Assembly: GCF_013408175.1 (NCBI RefSeq)
Contig: NZ_JACBYW010000004.1
Coordinates: 195,583 to 259,582, forward strand
DNA from: Actinopolyspora biskrensis
GTDB taxonomy: Bacteria > Actinomycetota > Actinomycetes > Mycobacteriales > Pseudonocardiaceae
Length of the DNA stretch: 64,000 bases
Direction: 5' to 3'
Shown: one piece after another, positions 10,281 through 19,287 of the stretch
Layout of the letters: each line of letters opens with the position of its first letter
Position numbering within the stretch: position 1 is the stretch's first letter
Translations under genes and position numbers: made by a program
Notes under the pieces: generated by a model
What the model saw: the letters and a program-made list of their open reading frames with translations, nothing else
What the model was told of the DNA's origin: nothing
Database searches by the model: none

Positions 10281-10324
10281 CCACGGTGCCGCTCCCGGCC
10301 CGCGGGCCGGGAGCGGCACCGTGG
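10281..10324. terminator. Perfect 44-nt palindrome, bidirectional terminator candidate
   Basis: Every base of 10281-10324 pairs with its mirror (22 bp per arm, no spacer; arms begin CCACGGTGCC and end GGCACCGTGG). It lies between the convergent DUF3027 and cupin genes, 32 nt after one stop and 86 nt from the other. No T-tract is present, as is usual for actinobacterial L-shaped terminators. Confidence 0.7.
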
Positions 10325-10409
10325 CGCGCGGCGGTCCGGCGGGGCCGTGGTGCTTCTCCGGGCGGGGCGCTTCGAACGTACCGAAGCCGCGGGACCGGGG
10401 CGGTTGGGT

Positions 10410-10790
10410 TCAGCGCGCGGCGCGCAGCGTCGCGGTGTCCACGGCGTAGGTGGCGACGTCGGAGAAGTCGATGAGCGTCACCGTGTCCGCACCCAGCGTT
10501 CGGGCATCGTGCCCCGGTTCGATGTGCAGCATCTCCCCGGCCTTGATCACCCCGTGGGTCCCCTCGTCCATCATCACTTGCAGGTTGCCGGTCAGCACGT
10601 AGCCGACATGGCGCTGTTGGCAACTGCTCGTCCCGGCCAGCGGCGCGACGTCCTCGGCCCAGTGCCAGCCCGGTTCCAGCACGAACCTTCCGACGGCCGA
10701 ACCGTGCAGGTCGAACAGTTCGAGCCTGCCGTGCGGAAACTCGCGGACCTCCGTGGGCTCCGCGAACGACATCGTTACCAGTGGTCCCAT
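10410..10790 (-). CDS. Cupin domain protein
   Basis: Small single-domain cupin of 126 aa. Cupin motif 1 is visible as P-G-W-H-W-x-E-D with later H-V-G-Y-V-L-T-G, and motif 2 as G-E-M-L-H-I-E-P-G-H-D. These carry His/Glu residues able to hold a metal. ATG 10790 has AGGAGGCG upstream; the open frame to 11018 beyond it is Arg/Pro-rich shadow. The substrate is unknown. These stand-alone cupins are often sensory or detoxification proteins. Confidence 0.8.
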   Translation of the reverse strand: MGPLVTMSFAEPTEVREFPHGRLELFDLHGSAVGRFVLEPGWHWAEDVAPLAGTSSCQQRHVGYVLTGNLQVMMDEGTHGVIKAGEMLHIEPGHDARTLGADTVTLIDFSDVATYAVDTATLRAAR

Positions 10791-11379
10791 GATCGCCTCC
10801 TGCTGCGAGGAGTCCGTCCGCCGGGGTGCGCGGGTGAGTGGGAACAGCTCCCGGCGGAAGTCCCGGAAGGGTGCTTTCCGCGTCGTCCGGTCGTCCGGCC
10901 CGGGGCGGTGGTGCCTCCCCCGGAAGTCCCGGCAACCCTGGAGCGGTGGGAGTCGCGGCCCGAAGGGCCGTGGCCGTACGGGTGGCCCCGTACCCGGTTT
11001 TCGTGCACGCCACGGCAACGGTGTCCTCAGCGGACTCGCCGTGCGTTCCGTGGCTGTATTCGCAGGATACAGTTACAACGCACGGAGCACAGGGGAAGCG
11101 ACGGAAGTTTCGGGACATCGTCGGTGCCGCTGAAGTCCTCCGTTCGGCCCGCCGGTCGGGTGGGGGACGTGCTCTTCCGGCACGGTGGTGACGGGACGAC
11201 CACGCCGTTCACCGGTACCACCGGGAGGTCTCGAGCGTGTGATCCCGCGTGGACGGGCCCGGCGCTGTGCGGGCCGCTGCCCGGTGCCGGGGCACCGCGG
11301 TGGATCCGGCGGGTGGTTCCGCCGGAACGGACGTCCCGACGACCGCAACGGAAAATCCCCACAGGCGCAGAGGGCACAG

Positions 11380-14300
11380 TTGTTGAGTGATTCATCCGAG
11401 GACCGGACCGCGGGCGCGATGCCCGGTGAACTCCGAGAGCGTGCTCGTTCGAGTGCGGACCCGTTCGGCACGGCCGAGCTGCGCGCCGCGGTGCTCGACT
11501 CGTGGCGTGATTCACCGACCCGCTTCCGGGAGGACGCGAACGCGGAGGAGGACCTGCGGCTCGGGGGTTACCGGAACCGGCTGCTGGTCGAACTCGCCCA
11601 GAACGCGGCCGACGCGGCCACGGCCGCGGGCGCTGCCGGGCGGTTGGTGGTGACCCTGCGGGACGGTGAACTGCGGGTGGCCAACACGGGAGCGGCCCTG
11701 GACCGGGCCGGTGTGGCCGGGTTGGCGGCGTTGCGTGCTTCCCCCAAGCGCACCGAGAGCTCCGTGGGCAGGTTCGGGGTGGGGTTCGCCGCTGTTCTCG
11801 CGGTGACCGATGCCCCGCGGCTGGTCTCCACGAGCGGGGCCGTGGCCTTTTCCGCCGGGGAGACCAGGGCCGAGATCGAGGAGCTGGCCTCTTCCGAGGG
11901 AGGGGCTTCGGCGGCGGCGCGGGAGCTCGCCGAGCGCACGGGTGAGGTGCCCGTGCTCCGGCTGGTCTGGCCGGTGGAGGAGACGCCCCCCGAGGGGTTC
12001 GACACCGAGGTGCGGTTGCCGTTGCTGCCCGAGGTCGACGGTGCCGACCTGCTGGACGCCGTGGAGGAGCAGGCTGCCGATCTGCTGCTGGCGCTTCCCG
12101 CGTTGGACGAGATCCGTGTCGGGGAGCGCTCGTACTCGAGGGTGGAGCTCGGCGCGGGGAAGGTCGCGGTGCGCTCACCCGAGGGGGAGCGCACGTGGCT
12201 GCTCCGGCGGGACGCCGGGGAGTGGCCGGAGTCCACGCTGACCGGGCTGGGGGTGGAGCAGCGCGCCCGCGACGGATGGTGGGTGTGCTGGGCGGTCGAG
12301 CTGGACGGGGACGGGCGCGTCGTACCGCTGAGCCGCGACGTGCTGCACGCCCCCACGCCGACCGAGGAGAGGTTGTCCCTGCCCGCCCGGCTGCTGGCGG
12401 GGGTTCCGCTGGAACCGGACCGCAGGAGGGTCTCGTCCTCGCCGGCCACGGGGCTCGTGCTGGACCGGGCCGCGCGCGCCTACTCGGAGCTGGTCTCGGC
12501 GGTGGACCCGGCCGACCGGATCTCGTTGGTGCCCGCTCCCGAACTTCCGTTGTCCGACACCGACGAGCGGTTGCGGGATTCCGTCCTCGAACGGCTCGGC
12601 GAGGTCGAGTGGCTGCCCGCCGCCGACGGTTCCGCCGTCACACCGCGGCGGGCGACCGCGCTGGACTTCCACTCACCGGAGCTGGTGGAACTGCTGTCCG
12701 ATGTCGTGCCGGGGCTGTTGATCGCGGAGCTGGCGGGGCGGGCTCATCGGCGTGCGCTGCGTTCCCTCGAGGTCGCCCGGATGGGCGCGGCCGACCTGGT
12801 TCGGGCGGTCACCGGGCTGCGACGCCCGTCGCGGTGGTGGTGGCGGTTGTACGACGCGCTGGCGCCCGTCGAGAAGGAGGACCGTACCGCGCGGGACGAG
12901 TTCGTGGCCCTGCCCGTGCCGTTGGCCGACGGGCGCACCGCGACCGGCGTGCGCGAGGTCCTGCTGCCGGGGGGACCGGACGGGTCCGACTCGGCCGCGG
13001 TCATGGTCCGGGCGGACGTGACCGGACTCCGGGTGGCCGATCCGGAGGCGGCGCACCCGATGTTGGAACGCCTGGGGGCCCGCTACGCCGGTGCGGACGA
13101 GCTGCTGGACGCTCCCGCTCTGGTCGAGGCCGTGCACAACAGCGTTTCGGACGCGCGGTCCGGTACCGATCCGATCCCGCTGGCCGAGGCGGTGTTCTCG
13201 CTGGTCGAGAGCGCGGGTGGGCGTGACTGGCTGGGTGCGCTCGCGTTGCGGGACTCGGACGGGGAGATCCGCAGGGCGGACGAGCTGCTGATCCCCGGGG
13301 CGGCGCTGTTGGACGTGCTCGACTCCGGTGCGGTGGGGGCCGAAGCGCCGCTGGGGGTTCTGGAGTCGGACACGGCCGCGCGGTGGCCCGGGTGGGTGCT
13401 GCGCTCCGCGGGGTTGTTGGACTCCTTCGCCGTCGTGACCGAGGAGGAACCCGACTCGCCGCACGAGGGCCTGGCCGACACCGTCGAGTGGTGGCAGGAG
13501 TCGGAACGGGCCCGTGGTGCTGAGTGGCCCCCGGCCCGCTTCGTCGGGGTGCGTGATCTGGACCTGGTCGCAGGGGACTCCTGGCCCGCGGCGCTGGGGC
13601 TGCTCTGCTCCGAGCCGGACACCTTGGAGGCGCTGCGCGAGTCCGGCGGGTACACCTCGTGGTGGGTGTCCAGGTACGCCCGGTTGGCCGGACGCGCTCC
13701 GCGGCACTGGCGCTCTCCGGAGGCCGAGTGGCTGGCCGGGTTGTACGACCCGGTTCCGGACACGGGGCTGGAGGACTGGCAGCTGCGGCTCGCCGGGGTG
13801 CGCACGGAGCTGGACGTCTCCGACGGGGCGGACGCGGAGGACCTGATGCACCGCCTGGCCGATTCGGAGCGCACCGTGGGGGCGGGCATCGCGCTGCGCG
13901 CCCACCGGCTCCTCGCCGAGGCCGTGGCCTGCGAGAGGTTCGACCCCGCCGAGGTCGAGCCGCCGCAGGCCGTCCGTTCCGTCTCCGGGGCCGTGGTGAC
14001 CGCCGACCGCGCGGTGGTGCTGGACGAGCCGTGGTTGATCGGTGTTTTCGAACCGGCGCTGCTGGTCGCCGGGGGCAGCCCCGACGAGTTCGACGCCGAG
14101 TCCCTCGCCGAGCTGCTGGATCTGCCGCTGGCCTCCGAGCAGGGGGTGCTCGAGGTGTTGGGCCAGGGGACCGCGCAGAGTTGGAGCGACGTGGCCAGGG
14201 TGCCCGCTGCCTGCGAGTTGCTGGGCGTGCGGGTTCCCTACGGGCAGGTGGTGCTGCGGGACGGTCTGCGGGTGCGCACTTCGGAGGGGGAGCACGACGT

Positions 14301-14454
14301 GCACTGGTGGGTCGAAGGCGGTGGAGTGGTTTACAGCGAACGGACACCGGACGGTTTGGCGCGGGCGCTGGCCTGGGTGACCGATCGTTGGGATCTGCGC
14401 TTCGCCTTCGCGGCGCTGCTGGCCGAGCCCACGGCCACCACCCTCCTCCGGTAA
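11380..14454 (+). CDS. Sacsin-like N-terminal ATPase (HSP90-type GHKL) large protein
   Basis: Large cytoplasmic protein of about 1024 aa whose first 250 residues form a Bergerat-type ATP-binding fold. The N box is E-L-A-Q-N-A-A-D-A, G1-like is V-A-N-T-G-A-A-L (with Asn where Hsp90 has the DxGxG aspartate), and G2 is G-R-F-G-V-G-F. This is the arrangement called sacsin N-terminal ATPase-like. The remainder is Glu/Leu-rich with no motif I know. TTG 11380 is chosen for an AGAGGG 5 nt upstream; ATG 11419 is possible but lacks a ribosome site. It could be a chaperone or stress ATPase; the biochemical role is not known to me. Confidence 0.72.
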   Translation: MLSDSSEDRTAGAMPGELRERARSSADPFGTAELRAAVLDSWRDSPTRFREDANAEEDLRLGGYRNRLLVELAQNAADAATAAGAAGRLVVTLRDGELRVANTGAALDRAGVAGLAALRASPKRTESSVGRFGVGFAAVLAVTDAPRLVSTSGAVAFSAGETRAEIEELASSEGGASAAARELAERTGEVPVLRLVWPVEETPPEGFDTEVRLPLLPEVDGADLLDAVEEQAADLLLALPALDEIRVGERSYSRVELGAGKVAVRSPEGERTWLLRRDAGEWPESTLTGLGVEQRARDGWWVCWAVELDGDGRVVPLSRDVLHAPTPTEERLSLPARLLAGVPLEPDRRRVSSSPATGLVLDRAARAYSELVSAVDPADRISLVPAPELPLSDTDERLRDSVLERLGEVEWLPAADGSAVTPRRATALDFHSPELVELLSDVVPGLLIAELAGRAHRRALRSLEVARMGAADLVRAVTGLRRPSRWWWRLYDALAPVEKEDRTARDEFVALPVPLADGRTATGVREVLLPGGPDGSDSAAVMVRADVTGLRVADPEAAHPMLERLGARYAGADELLDAPALVEAVHNSVSDARSGTDPIPLAEAVFSLVESAGGRDWLGALALRDSDGEIRRADELLIPGAALLDVLDSGAVGAEAPLGVLESDTAARWPGWVLRSAGLLDSFAVVTEEEPDSPHEGLADTVEWWQESERARGAEWPPARFVGVRDLDLVAGDSWPAALGLLCSEPDTLEALRESGGYTSWWVSRYARLAGRAPRHWRSPEAEWLAGLYDPVPDTGLEDWQLRLAGVRTELDVSDGADAEDLMHRLADSERTVGAGIALRAHRLLAEAVACERFDPAEVEPPQAVRSVSGAVVTADRAVVLDEPWLIGVFEPALLVAGGSPDEFDAESLAELLDLPLASEQGVLEVLGQGTAQSWSDVARVPAACELLGVRVPYGQVVLRDGLRVRTSEGEHDVHWWVEGGGVVYSERTPDGLARALAWVTDRWDLRFAFAALLAEPTATTLLR

Positions 14455-14496
14455 GGGGAGGGTCGGCGGGTCCTTTTGCTTGGCGGGTCGCTTGGC

Positions 14497-14609
14497 GGAA
14501 TCCCTCGCGGGCTCTCGCTCCGGCGAGGCCCGCCATCGGGTAGCGGCCCGCACGACGTCGGGCCTTCCTCGCGAGAGCACCACGGGAGAACCCGCGGCGG
14601 TGCCGACCG
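14497..14609 (+). repeat. Dispersed structured repeat, copy A
   Basis: About 112 nt, closely similar to 24117-24229 and 61361-61471. The core runs CTCGCGGGCTC ... ATCGGGTAG ... CACGACGTCGGG ... CTCGCGAGAGCACCACGGG ... ACCCGCGGCGGTGC. Possible pairings are CTCGCG with CGCGAG at the ends and GGCCCG with CGGGCC inside. Located 43 nt after the sacsin-like gene. The rest of 14455-14752 shows no gene. Confidence 0.75.
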
Positions 14610-14752
14610 CTCAGGCTCACAGCGCTTGCGTTGGACGGTGCTCTTCTGCTGGGAGTCCTGTTCAGGGTTTTGCGCCGACTCGATTGGCTCACGGCGGTGC
14701 CGACTGCCTGCGTGGGGGTCGACACCGGGCGCCTGGGGGCCTTCCGGTGCGG

Positions 14753-15055
14753 TCAGCCGTCCAACCCGGCGAGTCCGCGCCAGGCACCGCGGGAGCCGCG
14801 GCGCGAGGCGGCGCGCTGCCACCGGAAGACGCCGTACCCGAGCAGGCCGAGCGCCGTTCCGACCACGCAGGTCCAGAAGTGCACGTTGACGCCGTCGCCC
14901 GTCCAGCCCAGGATTCCGAACACCGCTGAGGCGAGCAGCCAGCACAGCGTTCCCGTGAGGACCACGGGGGTCGGTTCCGCGAGTCTGCGTGGAAGCGATG
15001 GGACCGGACGCATCGCCGGTGCGCCTTTCGACGGTTCCGAGCTGTCCTCGGCCAC
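14753..15055 (-). CDS. DUF2530 domain-containing membrane protein
   Basis: Small protein of 100 aa with two predicted membrane helices (about residues 32-50 and 60-78) joined by a W-T-G-D-G turn. The cytoplasmic N-terminus carries P-x-L-P-R-R-L-A-E-P-T-P-V-V before the first helix, the usual DUF2530 start. It is divergent from the MarR gene, an arrangement conserved in mycobacteria. Function unknown. Confidence 0.75.
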   Translation of the reverse strand: MAEDSSEPSKGAPAMRPVPSLPRRLAEPTPVVLTGTLCWLLASAVFGILGWTGDGVNVHFWTCVVGTALGLLGYGVFRWQRAASRRGSRGAWRGLAGLDG

Positions 15056-15198
15056 GGGGTGGAGGCTCCCTTCGGGGGACGGGCCGACGGGTAGTAGCGT
15101 CGACGTGTTCGCCCGGCCAGCGCCGCGCGGACGTCCTCAGGTTACCCGCGGACGGGGGTGCTCCTCCGCGCGGCACGGTGGAATGTCCGATATTTTGC

Positions 15199-15204
15199 TA
15201 AACT
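15199..15204 (+). promoter_or_regulatory. -10 element for leaderless marR transcript
   Basis: TAAACT (TAnnnT type) ends 6 nt before the GTG start at 15211, and no Shine-Dalgarno sequence is present. Transcription would begin at the start codon. The sequence around it is AT-rich compared with its surroundings. Confidence 0.5.
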
Positions 15205-15210
15205 AACGAT

Positions 15211-15642
15211 GTGTCCGATACCGCTGAACGTGAGCGCACGCTGGCGAGCAGGTTGCGCATCGCGATCGTGCGCTTGAACCGCCGGTTGCGTACGCAGACC
15301 GAGTCGAACGTCACGCTGTCCCAGATGTCGGCGTTGGCCTGTCTGTGGCGCAACGGCCCGCTGGCGCCCCGCGAACTGGCCACGAAGGAGGGTGTCCAGC
15401 CGCCTTCCATGACCAGGGTGATAGCGGCGCTGGAGGAACTGGGGCTGGTCCGCAGGCGCCAGCACCCCACCGACGGCAGGCAGGCGATCGTCGAACTCAC
15501 CGATTCCGGCAGGGCACGCATGGACCAGGAGGTGTCCGTGCGTGAGCAGTGGCTGGACCTGCGGTTGGCCGAGTTGACCGAGCAGGAGCGCACGACCCTC
15601 TCCGAAGCCGCGCGAATACTGGACCGGATGGCCCAGCTGTGA
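15211..15642 (+). CDS. MarR family transcriptional regulator
   Basis: Winged-helix DNA-binding protein of 143 aa. Helix-turn-helix residues R-E-L-A-T-K-E-G-V-Q-P-P-S-M-T-R-V-I lie near 54-71, followed by the wing D-G-R-Q-A. Flanking helices provide the dimer interface. The position between DUF2530 and an MFS gene suggests it may control the transporter downstream, but no clear inverted-repeat operator was found. Translation is probably leaderless (GTG). Confidence 0.87.
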   Translation: MSDTAERERTLASRLRIAIVRLNRRLRTQTESNVTLSQMSALACLWRNGPLAPRELATKEGVQPPSMTRVIAALEELGLVRRRQHPTDGRQAIVELTDSGRARMDQEVSVREQWLDLRLAELTEQERTTLSEAARILDRMAQL

Positions 15643-15652
15643 GGGGTTGGGA

Positions 15653-15668
15653 GGTCGGCGGCTCGGTT
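15653..15668 (-). repeat. 16-nt dispersed motif, inverted copy
   Basis: Reverse complement of AACCGAGCCGCCGACC, 11 nt after the marR stop, exact match. Confidence 0.5.
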
Positions 15669-15782
15669 CGCTCGGCGGCGCCGGCGGATCGGGTGGTCGC
15701 GAGTGGCGGTGCGAGCCCCGCGGCGGTGCCGGTTGCGTAGGTGGGGAAGAGCGGTTTCGGCGCTGCCGGGAAAGACCCCCTC

Positions 15783-17111
15783 ATGACCGCTTCGCCGGAC
15801 ACGCCGGAGCGGGGAACCGGCCGGGCCGAGCGCTCCACCGCGGAATGCGCCGCGGACACCGCCGAGGCCCCGTCCTCCGGTGACCGGGGCGGGATGTTCC
15901 GCTCCCTGCGGGAGCGCAACTACCGCTACTACGCCTCCGGGCAGGTCGTTTCCCTGACCGGAACGTGGATGCAGCGCGCGGCCCAGGACTGGCTCGTGCT
16001 GGAGCTCTCCGGTGGCTCGCCCGCGGCCCTCGGGGTGGCTGTGGCGTTGCAGTTCCTGCCGACGATGCTGTTCACGCTCTACGCGGGCGTGATCGCGGAC
16101 CGCTTCGACAAGCGGCGGATGCTGATCCTCGTGCAGAGCGGGATGGGGCTCTGCGGAGTGGTGCTCGGACTGCTCGACGTCGGCGGGCTCGTCGAGTTGT
16201 GGCAGGTGTACGCGCTCGCGTTCGCGCTCGGCTGCTTCTCCGCCTTCGACGCCCCGGTCCGGCAGTCCTTCGTCGTGGAGATGGTCGGCGCGGCCCAGCT
16301 GTCCAACGCGGTCGCGTTGAACTCGATGACGTTCAACCTGGCCCGGATCGTCGGCCCGGCCGTGGCGGGAGGGCTGATCACCGTGCTCGGCACCGGTCCC
16401 GTCTTCCTGGTCAACGGTTTGAGCTCGGGCGCCGTGGTGCTCGGTTTGTCCCTGATGGACACCGCCCGGCTGCACCGTGCCCCGGAGCCGGGCGGGAAAC
16501 GCGGTCAGCTGCTCGCCGGGCTGCGTTACGTGTCGGGGCGTCCCGAACTGGTCGTGGTCCTGTCGCTGGTCTTCTGCGTGAGCACGTTCGGGATGAACTT
16601 CGAGAACGCCTTCGCCGTGATCGCGCGCAACGTGTTCCACCGGGACGCCGCCGGGTACGGACTGCTGATCACGGCGTTGGCGGTGGGCACGCTGACGGGG
16701 GCTTCGCTCGCGGCGCGCCGGGCCGGAGGCCGCCCCCGGTTGCGTCTGGTGTTCGGCGGGGCGGCCGCTTTCGGCGTGCTGGAGTCCGTCGCCTCGCTGA
16801 TGCCGAGTTACCGGACCTTCGCGCTGGCCCTCGTCCCGGTGGGGATCGCGGTGATGACGTGCACGACGGCGGCCAACTCCACCGTGCAGCTGTCGGTCGA
16901 TCCCGCGGTTCGTGGCCGGGTCATGGGGCTGTACATGATGTTGTTCCTGGGCGGGAGGCCGCTCGGCGGGCTGCTGTCCGGGTGGTTGGCCGAGGTGTTC
17001 AACGGCAGGGCACCACTGCTGCTCGGAGGGGCCGTGGTGGCGCTGGCGAGTCTGGCCGGGGCGGTGGTGCTGGCACGGCGGACCACGGGGTTGCCCACTG
17101 GTCCAGGTTAG
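15783..17111 (+). CDS. MFS transporter (MFS_3 type exporter)
   Basis: Twelve-helix major facilitator of 442 aa. The cytoplasmic entry segment F-R-S-L-R-E-R-N-Y-R-Y-Y leads to helix 1 (W-M-Q-R-A-A-Q-D-W-L-V). The loop 2-3 motif A-D-R-F-D-K-R-R is present. This subtype includes multidrug and enterobactin (EntS-like) exporters. ATG 15783 is preferred; a GTG at 15741 would add 14 residues without a ribosome site. A DtxR/IdeR-type iron box overlaps the stop codon (17103-17121) and a strong hairpin follows. Substrate not determinable. Confidence 0.82.
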   Translation: MTASPDTPERGTGRAERSTAECAADTAEAPSSGDRGGMFRSLRERNYRYYASGQVVSLTGTWMQRAAQDWLVLELSGGSPAALGVAVALQFLPTMLFTLYAGVIADRFDKRRMLILVQSGMGLCGVVLGLLDVGGLVELWQVYALAFALGCFSAFDAPVRQSFVVEMVGAAQLSNAVALNSMTFNLARIVGPAVAGGLITVLGTGPVFLVNGLSSGAVVLGLSLMDTARLHRAPEPGGKRGQLLAGLRYVSGRPELVVVLSLVFCVSTFGMNFENAFAVIARNVFHRDAAGYGLLITALAVGTLTGASLAARRAGGRPRLRLVFGGAAAFGVLESVASLMPSYRTFALALVPVGIAVMTCTTAANSTVQLSVDPAVRGRVMGLYMMLFLGGRPLGGLLSGWLAEVFNGRAPLLLGGAVVALASLAGAVVLARRTTGLPTGPG

Positions 17112-17121
17112 GCTAACCTAA
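17103..17121 (+). promoter_or_regulatory. DtxR/IdeR-type iron box (orphan)
   Basis: CCAGGTTAGGCTAACCTAA matches the 19-bp iron-box consensus TTAGGTTAGGCTAACCTAA at 17 of 19 positions and contains the perfect palindrome AGGTTAG-G-CTAACCT. It overlaps the MFS stop codon (TAG at 17109-17111) and is followed at once by ATG, but no credible iron gene follows; the next gene is convergent. Confidence 0.6.
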
Positions 17122-17167
17122 ATGGTGTCCGCTTCGTGGTGGGAGCGGTGTCAGTTCGGGAACCCGG

Positions 17168-17201
17168 CGGGCCCGTCGAGCGCAGCTCGGCGGGCCCGTT
17201 T
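17168..17201 (+). terminator. Intrinsic terminator after the MFS gene
   Basis: Stem CGGGCCCG-T-CGAGC pairs with GCTCG-G-CGGGCCCG around a 3-nt GCA loop, followed by TTT. Thirteen Watson-Crick pairs plus one wobble. It ends transcription of the MFS gene and may also serve the convergent GT39 gene. Confidence 0.75.
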
Positions 17202-17276
17202 CGGCTCCTCGGGGTCCACAGTGGAACTCGTGCGCCTGCGCGGTCGGTCGCGCCACGTCCCGCGGCGGACGGTTCG

Positions 17277-18794
17277 TCATTCCCACATGCCCATGCCGCG
17301 CAGCCGCGGCCATATCTCGGACCAGGGCAGCTCGCGCTGCTCGGCGAGCCAGACCGGCCTGCTCTTCGCCGGGTCGTGCGCGTAACCGGCCGTGCCGACC
17401 CGCTCCACCTCGCCGAAGAAACGCAGCAGGGAGGTCCGGCTGCCACCCACGTACAGGGTCGCCTGCGAGCTCTCCGGTGGCCGTCCGAAATAGCCGTAGC
17501 CCCTGCTGCCGCTGTGGATCTCCGGAAGGCCGTGCTCGGGGCCGAAGTGGTGCAGCGCTCCCGCCGTCCAGTAGGAGGAGGCCAGCACGGTCGTTCGCCG
17601 TCGTCGCGTCTCCGGCAGGGCCCGCAGCTCGGCGGCGACGTCGCGAGTGATCACGGGCCATTCCGGCCCGCTGTTGTTCGCCAGGTGGCCGGGCAGCGCC
17701 GGAACCACCGGGGCGGGGGTGAGCGAGGTCAGGCACACGGCGGCGGAGAGCCCGTAGGTGGGCCAGGCCAGCCGGCTGACCCACGGGCGCCGCGCCCGCT
17801 CGCGCCTGCGTTGCAGCCCCACGGCACCGGCGGCGAACAACACCGGGTACAGGCCGACCATGTAGTACTCGCGCGCCCCGGTGCTCAGGAAGGTCACGGC
17901 GAGCACGCAGCACGTCACACCGATGAACCGGTACTGACGCGATCCCGGCTCGAACAACAGCCTCGCCAGGCCGTAGCACAGCAGCACGGCTCCGACGACT
18001 CCGGACAACGCGAGCCACCTGCCCAGCAGCTCCACGCCGCCGTACTGGCTCTCCCCGTTGACCACGCCGCTCATGCCGAGCTGGGGCCAGTCGTGGCGGG
18101 CCTGCCAGATCAGGGTCGGAACCGTGGTCAGCACCGCGATGCCCGCGCCGATCCAGAGCTTGCCCCGAACCAACAGCTCCCGCGGCCCGGCGAGCAGTAC
18201 CGCTGCGCCGAGCGCTCCCCAGAAGCCGAGCACGAGGAACTTGATCTGGATGGCCGCCGCGGTCACGACCCCGGCCCACAGCAGCAGCCCGTCGTCCGTC
18301 CTGCCCGCTTTCCGCAGCCGTACCCAGCGAACGAGCAGCCAGGTCAGCAGTGTCCACAGGATGGGGTCGAAGGTCATGGTCCCGAGCAGCCTGCCGTTGA
18401 GCAGGATCTGCGGGCTGAGCACGAAAGCTCCCGCTGTCAGGAGCTGTGCCCTGCGGTCCCCGCCCAGTTCACGGGCGATCTGCGCGGAGAGGGGGACGCC
18501 CGCCGCGGTGGCCAGTACGGCCGGCAGGCGCAGGGTGAGCGGCGAATCGGGAAGGAGCAACTGCGTCGCGCCGGCCAATACGGGCAGTGCGGGTTGCTGG
18601 TCGGCATACCCCCACGCCAGGTGATCGGCCGCGGCCATGAAGTACAGCTCGTCCCCGAAGTAGTCGTACCACCACGCGGCCACTCCCAGCAGGAGTGCGA
18701 AGGCACCCGCGAGGAGGAGAACCGGCCTCCTCGCGAACGGGAAGAGCCCGCTGACGGCCGGCGCCGCCGCAGGAGCGGCTACCGTGCTACTCAT
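17277..18794 (-). CDS. GT39-family (PMT-like) membrane glycosyltransferase
   Basis: Polytopic membrane protein of 505 aa with about ten helices, of the dolichyl/polyprenyl-phosphate-mannose-dependent glycosyltransferase superfamily. The extracytoplasmic loop after helix 1 holds the Y-F-G-D-E-L-Y-F acidic motif and Q-Q-P-A-L-P-V-L, typical of the ArnT/PMT-type GT-C fold. The C-terminal 120 residues are soluble. ATG 18794 begins a short Ala-rich n-region; the open frame beyond it is antisense shadow. The acceptor (lipid or protein) cannot be told. Confidence 0.8.
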   Translation of the reverse strand: MSSTVAAPAAAPAVSGLFPFARRPVLLLAGAFALLLGVAAWWYDYFGDELYFMAAADHLAWGYADQQPALPVLAGATQLLLPDSPLTLRLPAVLATAAGVPLSAQIARELGGDRRAQLLTAGAFVLSPQILLNGRLLGTMTFDPILWTLLTWLLVRWVRLRKAGRTDDGLLLWAGVVTAAAIQIKFLVLGFWGALGAAVLLAGPRELLVRGKLWIGAGIAVLTTVPTLIWQARHDWPQLGMSGVVNGESQYGGVELLGRWLALSGVVGAVLLCYGLARLLFEPGSRQYRFIGVTCCVLAVTFLSTGAREYYMVGLYPVLFAAGAVGLQRRRERARRPWVSRLAWPTYGLSAAVCLTSLTPAPVVPALPGHLANNSGPEWPVITRDVAAELRALPETRRRRTTVLASSYWTAGALHHFGPEHGLPEIHSGSRGYGYFGRPPESSQATLYVGGSRTSLLRFFGEVERVGTAGYAHDPAKSRPVWLAEQRELPWSEIWPRLRGMGMWE

Positions 18795-19287
18795 GCGGTG
18801 TGGGGGTTTCCTTTCGGAACGACTCCTCTGAAGCGATGACGGCGGGGGCTCATCGGGAGAGACCGCCGTTTCGCGGCGGAACGGTTCACCGGACGGTGAT
18901 CGATCGGTTCCGCACTTTGTGAAAGATACTCGCCCGCGGCGTCCCCGTGTCCCGCGCCGCGGATTCGTAGTGGAGTCGTGATTGTCCGAAGAGGACCAGC
19001 AGGGCCTTGTTGGCCCGGTTTCCGTGGCTGCTCCGGCACCGCGCGGCGCCGTCCCGAGCGCCGGCCCGAACACCGAGTGAGCCGTGGCTGCGCGGAACTC
19101 CCGGCTCGGAGCCGCCCCCGGCAGCGGAAACGGGGCCTCCCGCCGTGGCGGGAGGCCCCGTCGAAACCGGCAGATCCGCTTGTCGGAGCATTCACTGCCG
19201 GGGCCGCTGTGACCGCGCGGCCATGCGCGGGAAGCGCACCTCGCCCGGTCACGTGTCCCCCAGGACCCCCAGGATCGGACCCGTGGA
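18795..19287. other. Intergenic region, 490 nt
   Basis: Lies between the GT39 start and the superoxide dismutase stop, both minus-strand. It holds the terminator hairpin at 19130-19161 and an AT-richer tract near 18895-18930 that could be the GT39 promoter. I see no gene. Confidence 0.4.
19130..19161 (-). terminator. Hairpin terminator downstream of sodA
   Basis: Perfect 15-bp stem (ACGGGGCCTCCCGCC with its complement) and a 2-nt GT spacer, flanked by AAAC and TCGAAA. It lies 126 nt past the sodA stop on the minus strand. Confidence 0.75.

Noticed and set aside
12673-14583. 636-codon minus-strand ORF over the sacsin-like gene
   Set aside because: Low-complexity shadow in a high-GC gene with an intact forward frame and motifs.
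17122-17385. ORF immediately after the iron box
   Set aside because: It runs through the terminator and into the antisense of the GT39 gene; residue composition is that of shadow sequence.
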